DNA of 64,000 nucleotides from Choricystis sp. odSpoLacu1 (GCA_958009055.1 OY253654.1:372001-436000); one strand, 5' to 3'. Shown: positions 52,624-63,886, counted from the stretch's first letter. The notes: a model not told the origin generated them from the letters alone. Translations and numbers: made by a program.

Positions 52624-53376
52624 ATGGTCTTCTACTTTGACGTCGCGTGCCCGCCCGACGGCGGCAAGTGGATCGTGTACATGGTGTGTGGGAGAGGGAG
52701 GGAAAGAGAGGGAGGATACGGGCGTGCGTGTTGCGTCGACACACACGCACACACCACCCCTCTCCACCCCCACCAGGGCCGCGACAGATACGAGAATGAG
52801 GACCTCATCAAGTACGGCTTCCCCGACACCGACATCTGGTTCCACGTGGACGATCTGTCCAGCGCGCACGTGTACCTGAGGCCGCCCCCCGGGGGGTCAA
52901 TCGACGCCATCCCTCCCTCTGTCCTGTCGGACGCGTGCCAGTTGACCAAAGCGAATTCGATCATGGGTTCGAAAGCTGCCTCCGTGGCCATCGTGTACAC
53001 GCCGCACGGCAACCTGTTGAAGCGGGATGGGTATGATGTGGGGACGGTGGGGTTCAAAGACGAGAGTGCGGTGCGGCGTGTCCCCAACGTTAGAAAGGAC
53101 GCGGACGCGGTCAAACGGCTGGAAAAGACGAGGCGCGAAGTAGCCAAGCCCGACCTGGCGGGCGAGCTTGAGGCGCACGAAAAAAAGGTGGCGGCAGCGC
53201 GGCGGGCGGTGCTCACGAAAGCCAAGGCCGACGAGAAAGCGGCACGCGCAGCCTCCGTCGCCGCCAAGGAGGCCAAATCGTACGACCGGCTGCTGGAGAG
53301 CGATGCCATGACGACGCCCGCCGAGCTGGCGGGCAAGTATGAGAGCGCGGCCGCGTTTGAGGATGATTTTATGTGA
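52624..53376 (+). CDS. CCDC25: CCDC25-like NFACT-R domain protein
   Basis: Exons 52624..52683 and 52777..53376 give 219 residues. The start MVFYFDVACPPDGGKWIVYM joins GRDRYENEDLIKYGFPDTDI across a phase 0 junction. WFHVDDLSSAHVYLRPP, CQLTKANSIMGSK, VAIVYTPHGNLLKR and DVGTVGFKDESAVRRV reproduce the family. The C-terminal half is a charged coiled coil (RLEKTRREVAKPDLAGELEA) and the protein ends FEDDFM. CCDC25 relatives bind nucleic acids or ribosome-linked RNA; in animals one form senses extracellular DNA. UGUAA lies 27 bases after the stop. Confidence 0.94.
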   Translation: MVFYFDVACPPDGGKWIVYMVCGRGREREGGYGRACCVDTHAHTTPLHPHQGRDRYENEDLIKYGFPDTDIWFHVDDLSSAHVYLRPPPGGSIDAIPPSVLSDACQLTKANSIMGSKAASVAIVYTPHGNLLKRDGYDVGTVGFKDESAVRRVPNVRKDADAVKRLEKTRREVAKPDLAGELEAHEKKVAAARRAVLTKAKADEKAARAASVAAKEAKSYDRLLESDAMTTPAELAGKYESAAAFEDDFM

Positions 53377-53773
53377 TGGGTAGAGGTGGGGGGGTGTTTT
53401 TTTGTAATTTTTGATGTCTTACACACCATCTCTCTCTCTCTCTCCTCGTGGGGGGACCAAACAAAAGATGAAGAAAAAAGAAACACAATGGGTGGGGTGG
53501 GGTTGGTTTGTAGTGGGGAGGGGGACGTTGGCCGCGGTCGAGGCCAAAAGGGATGAAGAAGGGTTGAAAAAGAAAAGAAAAAAGATGGGGGGACTCTCCT
53601 CGCCCGTGTGTTGGTGAGAGAAAAACCCGCACACACACTTGCCCCCACAAAATTTGGATAAACAAGGACCCCGGAAGCGGGAAGGAAAGAAGGGGCGGCC
53701 AACCCACCCCCTCTCGCTATGCGCGGTATGTTGTTGTTGTTAATGAACACACCCTCTCTCTCTCCCTCTCCAG
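53377..53773. other. Intergenic spacer between CCDC25 and Acinus (convergent)
   Basis: 397 bases between two stops. Contains UGUAA at 53403 and purine-rich tracts around 53465-53590. No gene or RNA recognised. Confidence 0.6.
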
Positions 53774-55419
53774 TCACAGCCCCGGCGGCCCCGGCGGCGG
53801 TGGCGCCCCGGGGGCGGGCGCCCAGTACAGCGGGGGCGCGGCCTCGGTGCGCTTGAAGAGGTCGTCGACGGCGGGGGCGGCCGGCGGCGCCGGCGCCACA
53901 GGCGCAGCGGGCGGCGGCACCACCGACGCCGGCGGAGGAGGCGGGGCCGCCTCCCCGGCCGCGGCGGCAGCCTCCGCCTCCTCCACTCTCACAAAGCGGG
54001 GGCGCAGCGCGTTGTGGGCGCCCGCCGGCCACTCGGCGCCGGCCAGCGCGGCGGCTGCAGAGGCAGCGTTGGCGGGGGATCCATAGACCGCGTACGCGTG
54101 CGTCTTGAGGGGGGGCATCCAGAACGATACGACGTCGCCGTGGGCGGCGAACAGGGCCTTGGCCCCGGCCTCAGTGAAGGGGCGCACAAAGTTGTCGACG
54201 CGCAGCGCGCGCGAGGGGGTGCCGCCCACCGTGGCGGCAGCAGCAGCCGCGTCCGCGGGGGGGGCGGGAGGAGGCGCGGGGGCGGCAACCGCCGGGGGCG
54301 GGGGCGCCGGCTCGTCCACGCGGGGCGCTTTGGGGGCGGGCTCGTCGGCGGCGGGGGCGTCGGGCGACCGCTTGCGCTCGGCGGGGGGGGGGAGGGGCCA
54401 CGTCAGCCTCCATGGCCACCGGCTTCACCACCGCCGGTGGCGGAGGCGACGGCTCCTTGGCCACCGGCGCGGGCGGCGGGGGCGGCGGCGGGGACGGCCC
54501 CTTAGGAGGCGGCGGCGTCGGCACTTTGGGGGCCGGCGGAGGAGGGGACGGCTCCTTGGCGGGGGGCGGGGGCGACGGCTCCTTGGCCACCACCGGCGGC
54601 GGCGGCGGGGACGCCTCCTTGGGCGGGGGCGGCGGGGAGGGGGCCTTGGGAGGCGGCAGGGTGGGTTCCTTGGGCGGGGGCGGCGCCTCCTCGGAGGCCG
54701 CCTCCACGGCAGGCGGCGCCTCCTCTTCGGCGGGCGGGGCGGGGGCTTCATCATCGGCAGAGGGGGGCGCGGCTTCCTCGGCGGCGGGTGCGGCGTCGGC
54801 TTCAGCCTGTGGGGGGGAGGTGAGGGTGAGTTTTTTGGTTTTTCCAGCATCGTGCGAACCTGGCCTCCCCGCATGCGGCCTTTCCCTCGCTGTCTCCTCC
54901 CTCCCCACCCACCCCCTCGACACTCGCACACATGTGTACACATGCCCACGCGCGGGGTCCGAGGGAGGGGGGGAGAGTGTGGGGCGTGCGCGCCGACACG
55001 CCCACCTTCCGCGCGCGCCGCACGACAACGGTCGCGAACAGCGGCACTCCCCCCCCTCGGCTCGCCACCCTGCCCTGTCCGCCTGGCCACGCCACTCCCA
55101 CCATCCGAGTCGGATGCCGCGTCCGCGTCGGTGAGGGGGGGCAAGGGCGGGGGAGCGCCGTTTAATCCGGGCGAAAATGGAGGGGCAAGCGCAAGCTCGC
55201 CAGCGCTTGGGCGCGGGGGGGCGAAGGCTGCGTGCTTGCGGCCTCCCCCACCCCTGCCCCCTCGCGTCGCACTTCTCTCTCTTTCGTCTCTCTCTGTCGT
55301 CTCACCTTCTCCAGCAGGTCCACCAGCACCGCCTTCTTGGCCTTCGCGTCGTACGGCACGCCCAGCGTGTCGAGCTCCGCCTTGAGCTGGGCCACCGTCA
55401 GGCGCGACTTGGGCGGCAT
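53774..55419 (-). CDS. ACIN1: Acinus (ACIN1) orthologue: SAP, Pro-rich region, RRM, RSB motif; frame interrupted
   Basis: Exons 55419..55306 and 54806..53774 with a 499-base intron. Exon 1 is a SAP DNA/RNA-binding domain: MPPKSRLTVAQLKAELDTLG, then KKAVLVDLLEK. Exon 2 has an Ala/Glu-rich part and repeats of KEPSPPPP type. The RRM is RALRVDNFVRPFTEAGAKAL with WMPPLKTHAYAVY. The C-terminal VDDLFKRTEAAPPLYWAPA is the RSB motif by which Acinus binds RNPS1 and SAP18 in the ASAP complex, an accessory of the exon junction complex. The frame breaks at a G10 run (54383-54392 on the plus strand). Beyond it AERKRSPDAPAADEPAPK continues into the RRM, so a run-length error is likely. Confidence 0.85.
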
Positions 55420-55754
55420 GATGTGCGTGGGCTGTGTGTGTTTGTGGGTGGGGAGGGAGGGACGCGTGTGCGCTTTTGTTGCGTCGGAATGAGGAAAAAC
55501 TTGAAGAGAAAGTGAGCGCAAAACAAAACGGTGTTTTGTTTTTCGCCGAAGAAAAAGAAGCGGCGCTCTGGTGGCGACGCGCTCGCGCGACGCGCCCACT
55601 CTCCCGCGACTGCTGCGCCACAGCACTCCCTCTCCGCACACGCCCCCACAGGCGCGGGTCGTGTGTGCGCCGAGGGCAGCGGAAGACGCGCCCAATCGCC
55701 GCGGCTGCGCCCCCCTTTCTTCTGTGACGCCCTGACACCTCCCACACCGCCACC
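55420..55754. other. Divergent spacer between Acinus and CDC5L
   Basis: 335 bases between the starts of two splicing-factor genes. AT-richer near 55490-55560. No frame of interest; likely a shared bidirectional promoter. Confidence 0.55.
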
Positions 55755-58337
55755 ATGCGCATCGTCGTCAAGGGTGGCGTGTGGAAAAACAGTGAGGTGA
55801 GTGGTGTGGTGAGGGAGGCTGGGGGCGTGGGGAGGGACAGAGAACGCCCCCCCAATTCCGAGGCGGCGGCGGTGGCACGCGCGTGCAACACGCCCGCACC
55901 AGCCCCTGCGCCCTCGGCATGCCTGAAGGGTTGATGATGGAGACCGGCTCTCTGCCTGCGTGGGATGGCACAGGCGGCAGGCGCGGTGAGGGAGACAGCC
56001 GCACTCACTCACTCCTCCCTCACTCGCCACCCACCCACCCACCCACCACCACAGGATGAAATCCTCAAAGCCGCCGTCATGAAGTACGGCCTCAACCAGT
56101 GGGCCCGCATCTCGTCCCTCCTGGTGCGCAAGTCCCCCAAACAGTGCAAAGCGCGGTGGTATGAGTGGCTGGACCCCGCCATCGTAAAAACCGAGTGGAC
56201 GCGCGCCGAGGACGAGAAACTGCTGCACCTGGCCAAGCTGCTGCCCACGCAGTGGCGGTCCATCGCCCCCATCGTGGGGCGGACGCCGGCGCAGTGTTTG
56301 GAGCGGTATGAGCGGCTGCTCGACCAAGCCGCGTCGCGCGACGGGGGCGCGGGTCCCTCGACGGGCGGCAAGGACGACCCGCGGCGCCTGCGCCCGGGCG
56401 AGATCGACCCCAACCCCGAGTCCAAGCCGGCTCGGCCGGATGCAGTCGACCTGGATGACGAAGATAAAGAAATGCTGTCGGAAGCGCGTGCGCGCCTGGC
56501 CAACACAAAAGGCAAGAAAGCCAAGCGCAAAGCCCGCGAACGCGCGCTGGAGGAGGCGCGGCGGCTGGCGTCCCTGGCCAAGGAGCGGGAGCTGCGGGCG
56601 GCGGGGCTGGAGGTGCGGGTGAAGGCCAAGGAGAGGCGGGCGGTCGACTACAACGCGGAGGTCGCTTTTGAACGCAGGCCCGCCGCCGGCCTGCACGACA
56701 CAGCAGCTGAAGACGCGGCGGCAGCCGTCGCAGCCCGCCAGTTCAAACCCGTGTCCCTGTCCGAGCTGGAGGGGCGCAAGCGGGGAGAGGCGGAGGCTGA
56801 CCTGGCGAAGAAGACCGCCGTGCGGTCTGCGCTGGCTGCTGCGCGCGCGGATGCGGCCGCCCTGGCCGCGGAAGCGGCGGGCGAGGGCGCGTCGCGGCCG
56901 CGGGGGCGCATGATGCTGCCCGCACCTCAGGTGAGGGACGCTGAACTGGACCTCTTGGCGCGCGGGGGCGGCGTCGACGCGAGCGCGGCTGCGGGCGGCG
57001 GCGCTGCAGCCGCCGCCCTGTTGGCCGACCTCACCCCCAACGTGGCAGGCGCGCTGGCAGGGAGGGCAGGGCTGGCTGGGCGGTTGCCGCCCCCGTCTCG
57101 CAGTGATCGCGATCGGCTGCTCGACGAAGCGGCTGCCCTGGCCGCCCTTGCATCGGGCAAAACCCCCCTCCTGGGCGGGGACTCCGCTGTCGACGTGGCG
57201 GGTGGAGCCGCGGGCGCGTTTGACGGGGCCGCCCCCCGGCGCGGCGTGGAGGACGCGACACCGAACCCGCTGGCGCTGGCTGCGGCCGCGGCCGCGACAC
57301 CCGCTACCCGGGGCGGCGCGCCCGCCGCCACCCCCCTGCGCGGCGCGCTGGCCGCCGCTGCCGCCCGGTCCCACGGCCCCGCATCCGTGGCGACCGCGCT
57401 GGCGTCCCTGCCCGCCCCCGTCAACGAGTACGCGGTGGCGGTGCCCGATGCGATGGCGGTGGATGGGGAGGAGGAGGAGGATGGCAACGACGGCAGGCCG
57501 CCTGACGCGGCCGATGTCGCCGCCGCCCGCGCCCGCGCCGCGGCTGCAGCCGCTGCCGCCGTGGAAGCCCGCAAATCGTCCGCGCTGAAGCGGGGCCTGC
57601 CGAGGCCGCCCGTGGTGAAGGGAGGAGGGGTGGCGGCGGCACAGACGTCTGAACCCTCCGCCCTCCTCTCCGCAGAGGTGTCCGCCCTCCTGGCCCACGA
57701 TGCGGCGGTGCACCCTCCTCCCCGCCGCGGCTCCAAACGGGGGCGCGACGACGGTGTGGGCGCCCCGCCCCCCGGGTGGGTCACGTTCACAGACGGTGAG
57801 TTGGCTGCAGCGCGGGCGCTCCTTGCGTCCGAAGCGACCGCCGTCGCCGCCGCGCATGGCCACCCGCCCTCGTCTCGCACGCCAGCCGCGGTGGATGACG
57901 CGGCTGCGTCCGCCCGGGCGGCCTGGCTGGTGGATCCCGCGTCTGGCCACCTGGTCGCGGCCGCCGACGCGCCCAAGCCGCTGCGTGCTGCCGCCCTCGA
58001 AGCCGCCTTCTCCGCCACCCGGGCCGCCATGGAGGCGGCCGCCTCGCGCGCCGCTCGCCTGGACGAGCGGGCGCGCACCCTGTTGGCGGGGCTGGATGCA
58101 CGGGCGAAAGCCGCGGCTGACGCGGTCGACGCGGCCGTGACTTCCGCCCTCGACGCGGAGCGCGACCGCGCCTGCTTCCGCGCCCTGGCCGCCCGGGAAG
58201 CCGACGCAGCCACCACCCGCCTGGCAGCAGCCCGGGCCCGGGTGGCCGCCCAGGCGGAGCGGGAGGCGGGGCTGCAGGCGCGGTATGCAGCGCTGTTGGA
58301 CGAGCGGGACGCGCTGGCCGCGCTGCACGGGCGGTGA
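55755..58337 (+). CDS. CDC5L: CDC5L/Cef1 spliceosome (NTC/PRP19 complex) protein
   Basis: Exons 55755..55796 and 56055..58337 give 774 residues. Exon 1 encodes MRIVVKGGVWKNSE. Exon 2 continues DEILKAAVMKYGLNQWARIS, SLLVRKSPKQCKARWYEWLD, TEWTRAEDEKLLHLAKLLPT and QWRSIAPIVGRTPAQCLERY: two Myb repeats in residues 1-110. DEDKEMLSEARARLANTKGK then KAKRKARERALEEARRLASL is the CDC5L-specific helix. The long middle is Ala/Pro-rich and the C-terminus is an Ala-rich coiled coil (ERDRACFRALAAREADAATT). CDC5L is a core NTC scaffold needed for both splicing steps. Size is normal. Confidence 0.96.
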
Positions 58338-58465
58338 AGAGTGTGTGTCTGTGTTTTTTGTTATGTTTGTGTGTCATACAGCGGTGCGCGTTTCCTGCTC
58401 GGAGAGACCCAGACAACACAGGGAAACCCCGTGCGGAGAGAGACAGAGAGAGGAAACGACGCAAG

Positions 58466-58494
58466 AAAAAAAAAAAAAAAAAAAAAAAAAAAAA
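58466..58494 (+). repeat. A29 homopolymer
   Basis: 29 consecutive A, 72 bases upstream of the start of the GIP1/UBA-like gene. It could be an expanded A tract or the trace of an inserted polyadenylated sequence; no target-site duplication or retroelement body was seen. Confidence 0.9.
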
Positions 58495-58566
58495 CAACTC
58501 TCCGAAAAGAGGCGACCGCGCCCTTCCTCTTCTCTCTTTTCCCTCCCCTCCCCCCCCTCCTCCCTC

Positions 58567-60923
58567 ATGGCTCGCGGAGGCCGCGGCCGCTCCGGCGGCG
58601 CCCCCTCCAGCGCCGACCCCCTGGCCGCGATCCGGGACGCGGTCCCCGGCGTCGGCGACGACGACATTCGCGCCGCGCTCGACGACGCGGGGGGCGACGT
58701 CAACGCGGCGACCGCGGCACTGATTGAGAGTGAGTTGGGAGGTTGTGTGGACTGGCTGGGGCGCGAGCTGGAGGCAGGCAGGGTCGCACGGCGGCCGGGG
58801 GAGCCCGCCGAAAAAGCGCCCCGCACGGCCACCAATCCCTCATCCCCTCCCCCTCCCCCCCACTCCAGACCCCTTTGTCGCCGTCGAGTCGCGCCGCACC
58901 AAGAAGAAGGTGGTGCGTATGAGCAAGCGCGGTCTGTGTGCGTGGCGGCCCAGCGCTCGCGCGGAGGGCGGGGCCCGCGCCGACGCCCCCCGCCAATTCT
59001 CACCTCCGTCCCTCCTCATCCACCCCCAGGCCCCCACCACCGACCGCAAGCCGGTCGACGCCCGCCCCCGCGACCGCGACAGAGACCGCGGCGGCGACCG
59101 CCGCCCTCGCGAGCGCGGGTCGCGCGGCGGCGAGCGCAGCAGCAAGTGTGAGTTGAACTGAGAGGACGACGACGACGACGCGGGCCCGTGTTGGTTCGAG
59201 ACGCTGCGCTCACCCCCTCCTCCCCTCCTCTCCCCAGCCGCCACCGTCGCCAAGCCCGACCGTGAGCCCAAGGCTGCCCCCGCGCCCGCGCCCGCGCCCG
59301 CGCCGGCCGCCAAGAAGGCGGAGGCGCCGGCCGCCAACGGCATCGCGATCGACAAGTGAGTGGAAGCAATGGGGAGTGTTTGCACGCGAGGGGCTCCCCA
59401 CACCCCTCTCCCTGCCGCCTGGCGGCTCCGCCACCCGGCCCGGCGATGAGGGTCACACGCTGCGCGCTCGATCCGAGGGCGGAGTGGAGGGGTTTGGGGG
59501 ACAGGGAGCGCTTGGCGCGCGCGCACACTTTTTTCTTTCGCTCACCTCTCGCTCCCGCTCCCCCCCCACACACAGGCCCAAGCTCGAGCCCGCCCCCATC
59601 CCGGAGCCCATCCGCCCCGCGACGCGGGGGGCGCCCACCATGGCCGACCTGTTCAAGCAGGCGGCGCCCGAGGTGAGAGGAGGGAGAGAGAGGGAGGGAT
59701 GGAAAAATGAAGACGCGCCGGCGACGACACCACTCACCCCTTTCCTCCACCCACCCACAGCCGACGCCCGCTCCCGCTGCCCCCAAGCCCGCCACCACGC
59801 GCGGCGCGCGCGGCGGCAAGGGCCGGTCCGGCGGCGCCCCCGCCCCCGCCGCCCCGGCGACGCCCGCGCCCGCGCCGCCCACGCCCGCTGCCGCGGCCGC
59901 GACTGCTGGCGTCGCGGGCGCGGCGCTGGGAGGGCCCGTCGTCGACGGCCCGCCCCGTCCCGCGGCAGCTGCGTTGGGTCCCTCCCTGCTGGCCCAGCTG
60001 GGGGGTGGGCCGACTGTGGCGCCGCCTGCGGGTGCAGCAGGTGCCGCCCCCGGCCCTGCTCCTGCCGCCCCCGCCGCCGCCGCCAACGCCCGCGCCCCCG
60101 CCGGCTCCCTGCCCCTGCAGTTTGGTTCCCTGGCGGTGGGCGACCGTCCCGCCGCCCCGGGCGGTGGGCGGGTGCCCCCGGGCTTCGCTGCGGCACCGTT
60201 TGGCGGCGCCGGCCGCACCCCCACCGACGCGCCCGCGCCCGCCGCCCCCGCCGCCTCGTCCGCGCCCGCCCCGCGCGCCGATGATGCTCGCGTGCCGCCC
60301 CCCACTCCTCCCGCGGGCCACTTTGCTGCCTTTGCGCAGGCGCAGCAGACGGCCGCCGCGCTCGTGCCCGGCCCCCCCGGCGGCGCGCGCGCGCCGGGCG
60401 CCCCCTACGGCGGTGGCTACGGCGGCGCCCACGCGGCGGCCGCGGCGGCTGCTGCCGCCGCTGCCGCTGCTGGTGGTGGCTTTGGGGCGGCGCCGCCTCC
60501 GCCCCCCCCGCCCCCCACGTACTACGCGCCTCCACCCGCCCCCTACTACGCCCCCCCCTCCCACCACCACCACCACCACACGGCGCCGCCGCCCCCCTCT
60601 GCCTACGGCTACGGCGCCCCCCCCCCCCCCCGTCGGCCCCCCGGGCGGCGGGGGCGCCACCTTTGGGTGGCACGCGGGTTTCGGGGGGGGCCGCGCCCCG
60701 GGCGGCCCCTCGTACGGCCACCACGCCGCCCCCCCCCCCCTACGGCCGCACCAACGGGGGCGGCTCCTACGACCGGTACTGCCAGGCCAGGGGCGGCGGC
60801 TACGGTGGGGGCGGCGGTGATGCCTCGTTTGCCTCGTACGGCTATGGCGGCGGCTACTCGGCCGCCCCCGGGGCGCACGGTGCCCCCCCCGGGCAGCAGC
60901 AGGAGTACAAGCCGCTGTCGTGA
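58567..60923 (+). CDS. GIP1/UBA-like RNA-associated protein with Gly/Pro/Tyr-rich tail; frame interrupted
   Basis: Exons 58567..58729, 58869..58912, 59030..59147, 59238..59355, 59576..59672 and 59761..60923; phases agree. Residues 15-70 form a UBA-like GIP1-N domain: DPLAAIRDAVPGVGDDDIRA, ALDDAGGDVNAATAALIENP, FVAVESRRTKKK. An RD/RG-rich segment (RPRDRDRDRGGDRRPRERGS) follows, then Ala/Pro linkers and MADLFKQAAPE. The tail is low-complexity with PPTYYAPPPAPYYAPP, a His6 stretch and YDRYCQARGGGYGGGG. Frames change at C15 (60617-60631) and C12 (60729-60740); reading across them gives a continuous Gly/Tyr-rich tail. Plant GIP1 and animal UBAP2/Lingerer proteins are the nearest layout. Six exons is the most in this window. 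Confidence 0.75.
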
Positions 60924-61046
60924 GGGGGAGGTTGTGGGGAAACACGCGATTGTGAGTGCTGTTTGTTTTTTGCTTCGCCACCGCGCCACCCCCAAACCAC
61001 AAGGTCCCCTGACCACACGGCCTTTCTCCGCGCGCCCGAGAGAAGA

Positions 61047-61083
<37 letters not shown>

Positions 61084-61250
61084 GAGGCGCGCGCCGATCG
61101 ACACATGCAAACAACGAAAAAAAAAACAGACGAGAGGGCGGCCTTAAGGCCGTTTCCACTCTAAAAAAACGAAGAGGAAACAACGCACGTCACAGTCGCC
61201 CGCTCACTTTTCTCTCCCAAAACCCCGCGCGCGCGCCACGCCAAACCACC
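60924..61250. other. Intergenic spacer with (GT)n(GA)n repeat
   Basis: 327 bases between two plus-strand genes. A compound microsatellite, (GT)7 followed by about eleven GA units, lies at 61047-61083. An imperfect GGCCTTAAGGCC palindrome sits at 61140-61151. No gene recognised. Confidence 0.7.
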
Positions 61251-62556
61251 ATGGGCTCCAGCCCAGGGCTGCGTGAGTTTCTGCAGACCACGACCCTGGA
61301 GTCGCTCGGGTGTCGCGAGGTGGGTCGGCGGAGAGCGGGTGGGTGGGGAGAGCACCACCCGGCGCGACGAATGGGCGAGCCCGGCCCGACCTTCCCTCTT
61401 CGTTTCAAACCCTTGCCAACCGAGAGCCACGGAGACACAGCGGCTCCACCCTCCTGACCCACTCCTTCTGCTCACCCACAGCCTCTCCTCGCCTTGGACT
61501 CTGACGAGCCCGTGTCCACCGCCCTCGCCTCCCTGGCCGCCCGCCGCGTGCAGTCCGCCCCCGTGATTGTGCGCGGCGACCACCAGCCGCCCAGCGTGGG
61601 TGGGCAGCGCCCGCCTGTGTCCTCGGTCGCTGGGTTTGTGTCGAACGCCGACGTTCTGGCCGCCGTCCTCTCCCGCCTCCCCCCGGGCGGCCCCCCCGAC
61701 GCCGCCACGCTGGAGGCCGCCGCCGCGGCGGTGTGTGCGTCCCCGCTGGCCGACCTGGTGCCGGGTGGGTTGGCGGCCGCCCGCGACGCGGCGGTGGTCC
61801 ACGCGTTTGCCGACTGGCGTCTGGCGGGCGACAAAAAAACATCACTCTTGGACGCCATCGCGTTCTCCTTTGTGCCAACGCTGCCCCCCACGCCGCCGCC
61901 CCCCCCCCGCCCACCGGCTGGCGGTGTCGGATGGTGGGTCCCCCCCCCGCGTCGCCTGCGTCGTGTCGCAGAGTGACGTGGTTGCGGCGTTGGCCTCTGC
62001 TCCCTCTGCCGTCCGCGCCGCCCTGGACGCCACCCCCCTGCCGCCGCCCACGTCCCCCCCCGTCGTCGTGGGGGAGGGCGACACCGCGCTGACCGCGTTC
62101 CAAGCGCTGCAAAGCGCGCGCGTGTCGGGCGCCGCCGTCATCGACGCCGCGGGCCGCGTCGTCGCCTCCCTCTCCGCCTCCGACTTTCGGGTGGTGGGCC
62201 CGGGCGTCTTTGGGTCCGTCCTGCTGCCCGTCGCCGACTTTCTGGCGCTGCGCCCCCTGATCACCATGTCTGCCGCCCACGTGGCGGCTGCCTCCATCGA
62301 CGAGGCGCCCCCACCCGCCGATGTGGCCGCCCTGCGGGCTCAACCCGCGGCGGCGGCGGATGCAGGGGTGCCGGGAGGCACTCCTGTTGTCACCCTCGGC
62401 CCGTCTGCCAGCCTGGGCGATGCTGTGGCCGCGTTGAGCAGGGCGCGGGTGCACCGGGCGTGGCGCGTGGATGACGAGGGGCGGCCCGTGGGCATCGTGT
62501 CGTGTGGAGACGTGTTGACTGCGGCGCTGGCGCTGGCTGGGGGGCGGGCGGAGTGA
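61251..62556 (+). CDS. CBS-domain protein (AMPK-gamma-like); frame interrupted
   Basis: Exons 61251..61319 and 61482..62556. MGSSPGLREFLQTTTLESLG is followed by CBS units: STALASLAARRVQSAPVIVR with SSVAGFVSNADVLAAVL, then LTAFQALQSARVSGAAVIDA with VVASLSASDFRVV, and SLGDAVAALSRARVHRAWRV with GRPVGIVSCGDVLTAAL at the C-terminus. Four CBS motifs in tandem suit an AMPK-gamma-type nucleotide sensor. The frame changes at a C10 run (61899-61908) between the second and third motifs; reading across it restores LAVSDGGSPPRVACVVSQSD. MG at the start could be myristoylated. Which kinase it serves is unknown. Confidence 0.78.
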
Positions 62557-62708
62557 GGGTGGGCGGGGTGTAGAAGCGCACAGGCTTGTTTTCGCACGCT
62601 CTCGCCTGGCCACCGCCACTCTCAATCGTTCCTTTTTCGTCTGCCCCTCCTTCTATAAACCGAAACACCACGCTCCACACCACCACACACACACACACAC
62701 ATACAACC

Positions 62709-63748
62709 ATGGAAAACGCCCCGTCCCGCGGCCGCCGCCGCGGTGGCGGCGACGGCGGAGCGCGCGGCGGGCGGCGCAAGCGGCGGTCCGCGCGCGCGCC
62801 GCCCCCTCCCGGGTCCACCACACCCTTCAACGCGGTGGAGGGGGATGAGCCGGCGGCCAAGCGGGCTCGAGGTGCGGGTGTGAGGCGGAGTGGGTGTGGG
62901 AGGAGAGGCGAGGGGAACGCCTCCCCATCGGTCTGCGCCGCGCGACGCTTCGACCCTGCCCCCTCGAGACACCTGCTGCGCCACCGTGTGTGGCCCCACA
63001 CCCACCTCCTCTGCTTCATCTTCGCCCTCACTGTGGACCCACCCACCCACCCACAGGCCCATCAGACAGACCCCCCCGGCCCCCCAGCCGCGGCGGCGCG
63101 CCGTCGCCGTGGCCGGCCAACCCGTCCGCCCCGTTCAACTCGACGAGCTACTTGATCCGATCGCACGGTGAGCAGAGTGGGAGTTGTGGTGGGAGAGGAG
63201 AGAGGCGGGCTGCACACGCGCACAACCACCCTCGCCAACCAAAACCCTTTTTTCGCCCTCCCCCAGGCAAAGACGCCCCCCTCCTCACCCCGGAAGCCAC
63301 CCCCTTCCGCCCGGGCGCGGAGGGCACCCCCTTCGTTGAGCGCCCCTTCCCCGGCCAGGACGGTGGCGACGCCGACGGCGCGGGCGCGGTCGCGTCCCCC
63401 GCGCGCGGCGGGCGCCCGCCGTCCGCGCCCGCGGCTGGCGACGACGCCCTCGTGTCTGGCCTCGAATTCTTCGGCACCAACGACCACATCATGGCCAAAC
63501 GCAGGGCAGGCTCCGCGACCGTGGTGGTGGCGACCGCGGCGCCGGTGGCCAGCGACGCCGACGCGCCGCCCCCGGCCGGCCGCCCGCGCTCCACGGGCTG
63601 TGAACTGGCCCGCTTGCGCGCCGAGAACGCCGACCTGCGCGCCCAGAACGACGCCATGAAGGCGAGGCTGGCGGCGGTGGAGGCGGCGGTGGCAGCGATG
63701 AGGGGAGGCGGGGGAGGAGGGGGGAGTCCGTCGGACGCGAGTGAGTGA
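62709..63748 (+). CDS. Basic/coiled-coil protein with a HEXIM-like layout
   Basis: Exons 62709..62871, 63057..63167 and 63267..63748 give 251 residues; both junctions are phase 1. Residues 7-30 are Arg/Gly-rich (RGRRRGGGDGGARGGRRKRR). ANPSAPFNSTSYLIRSHG resembles the PYNTTQFL motif of HEXIM, which inhibits P-TEFb when bound to 7SK RNA. LLTPEATPFRPGAEGTPFVE and ALVSGLEFFGTNDHIMAKRR follow. The C-terminus is a coiled coil (CELARLRAENADLRAQNDAM) as in HEXIM. The order basic arm, P[YF]N[ST]T motif, coiled coil fits, but each part is short; plant proteins with an NTTSxxI motif are an alternative. UGUAA lies 109 bases after the stop. Confidence 0.6.
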
Positions 63749-63886
63749 GAGAGGAAAAAACCTGTTTCCTCCTCCGCCAGTGCTTCCATTACAGCAGCAT
63801 CCTGTACCCATAAAACACACGCACCCACTGTTTTTCTATGTTCTACAAAACAACACTGTAAAAACACACACACAAAACTCCCCTTT

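Noticed and set aside
55398..58328. 976-codon minus-strand open frame antisense to CDC5L
   Set aside because: It shadows a clear CDC5L gene, spans its intron and promoter, and shows no family resemblance.
61140..61151. GGCCTTAAGGCC palindrome considered as a terminator or operator
   Set aside because: It is short, has no U tract, and bacterial-type terminators are not expected in nuclear DNA.
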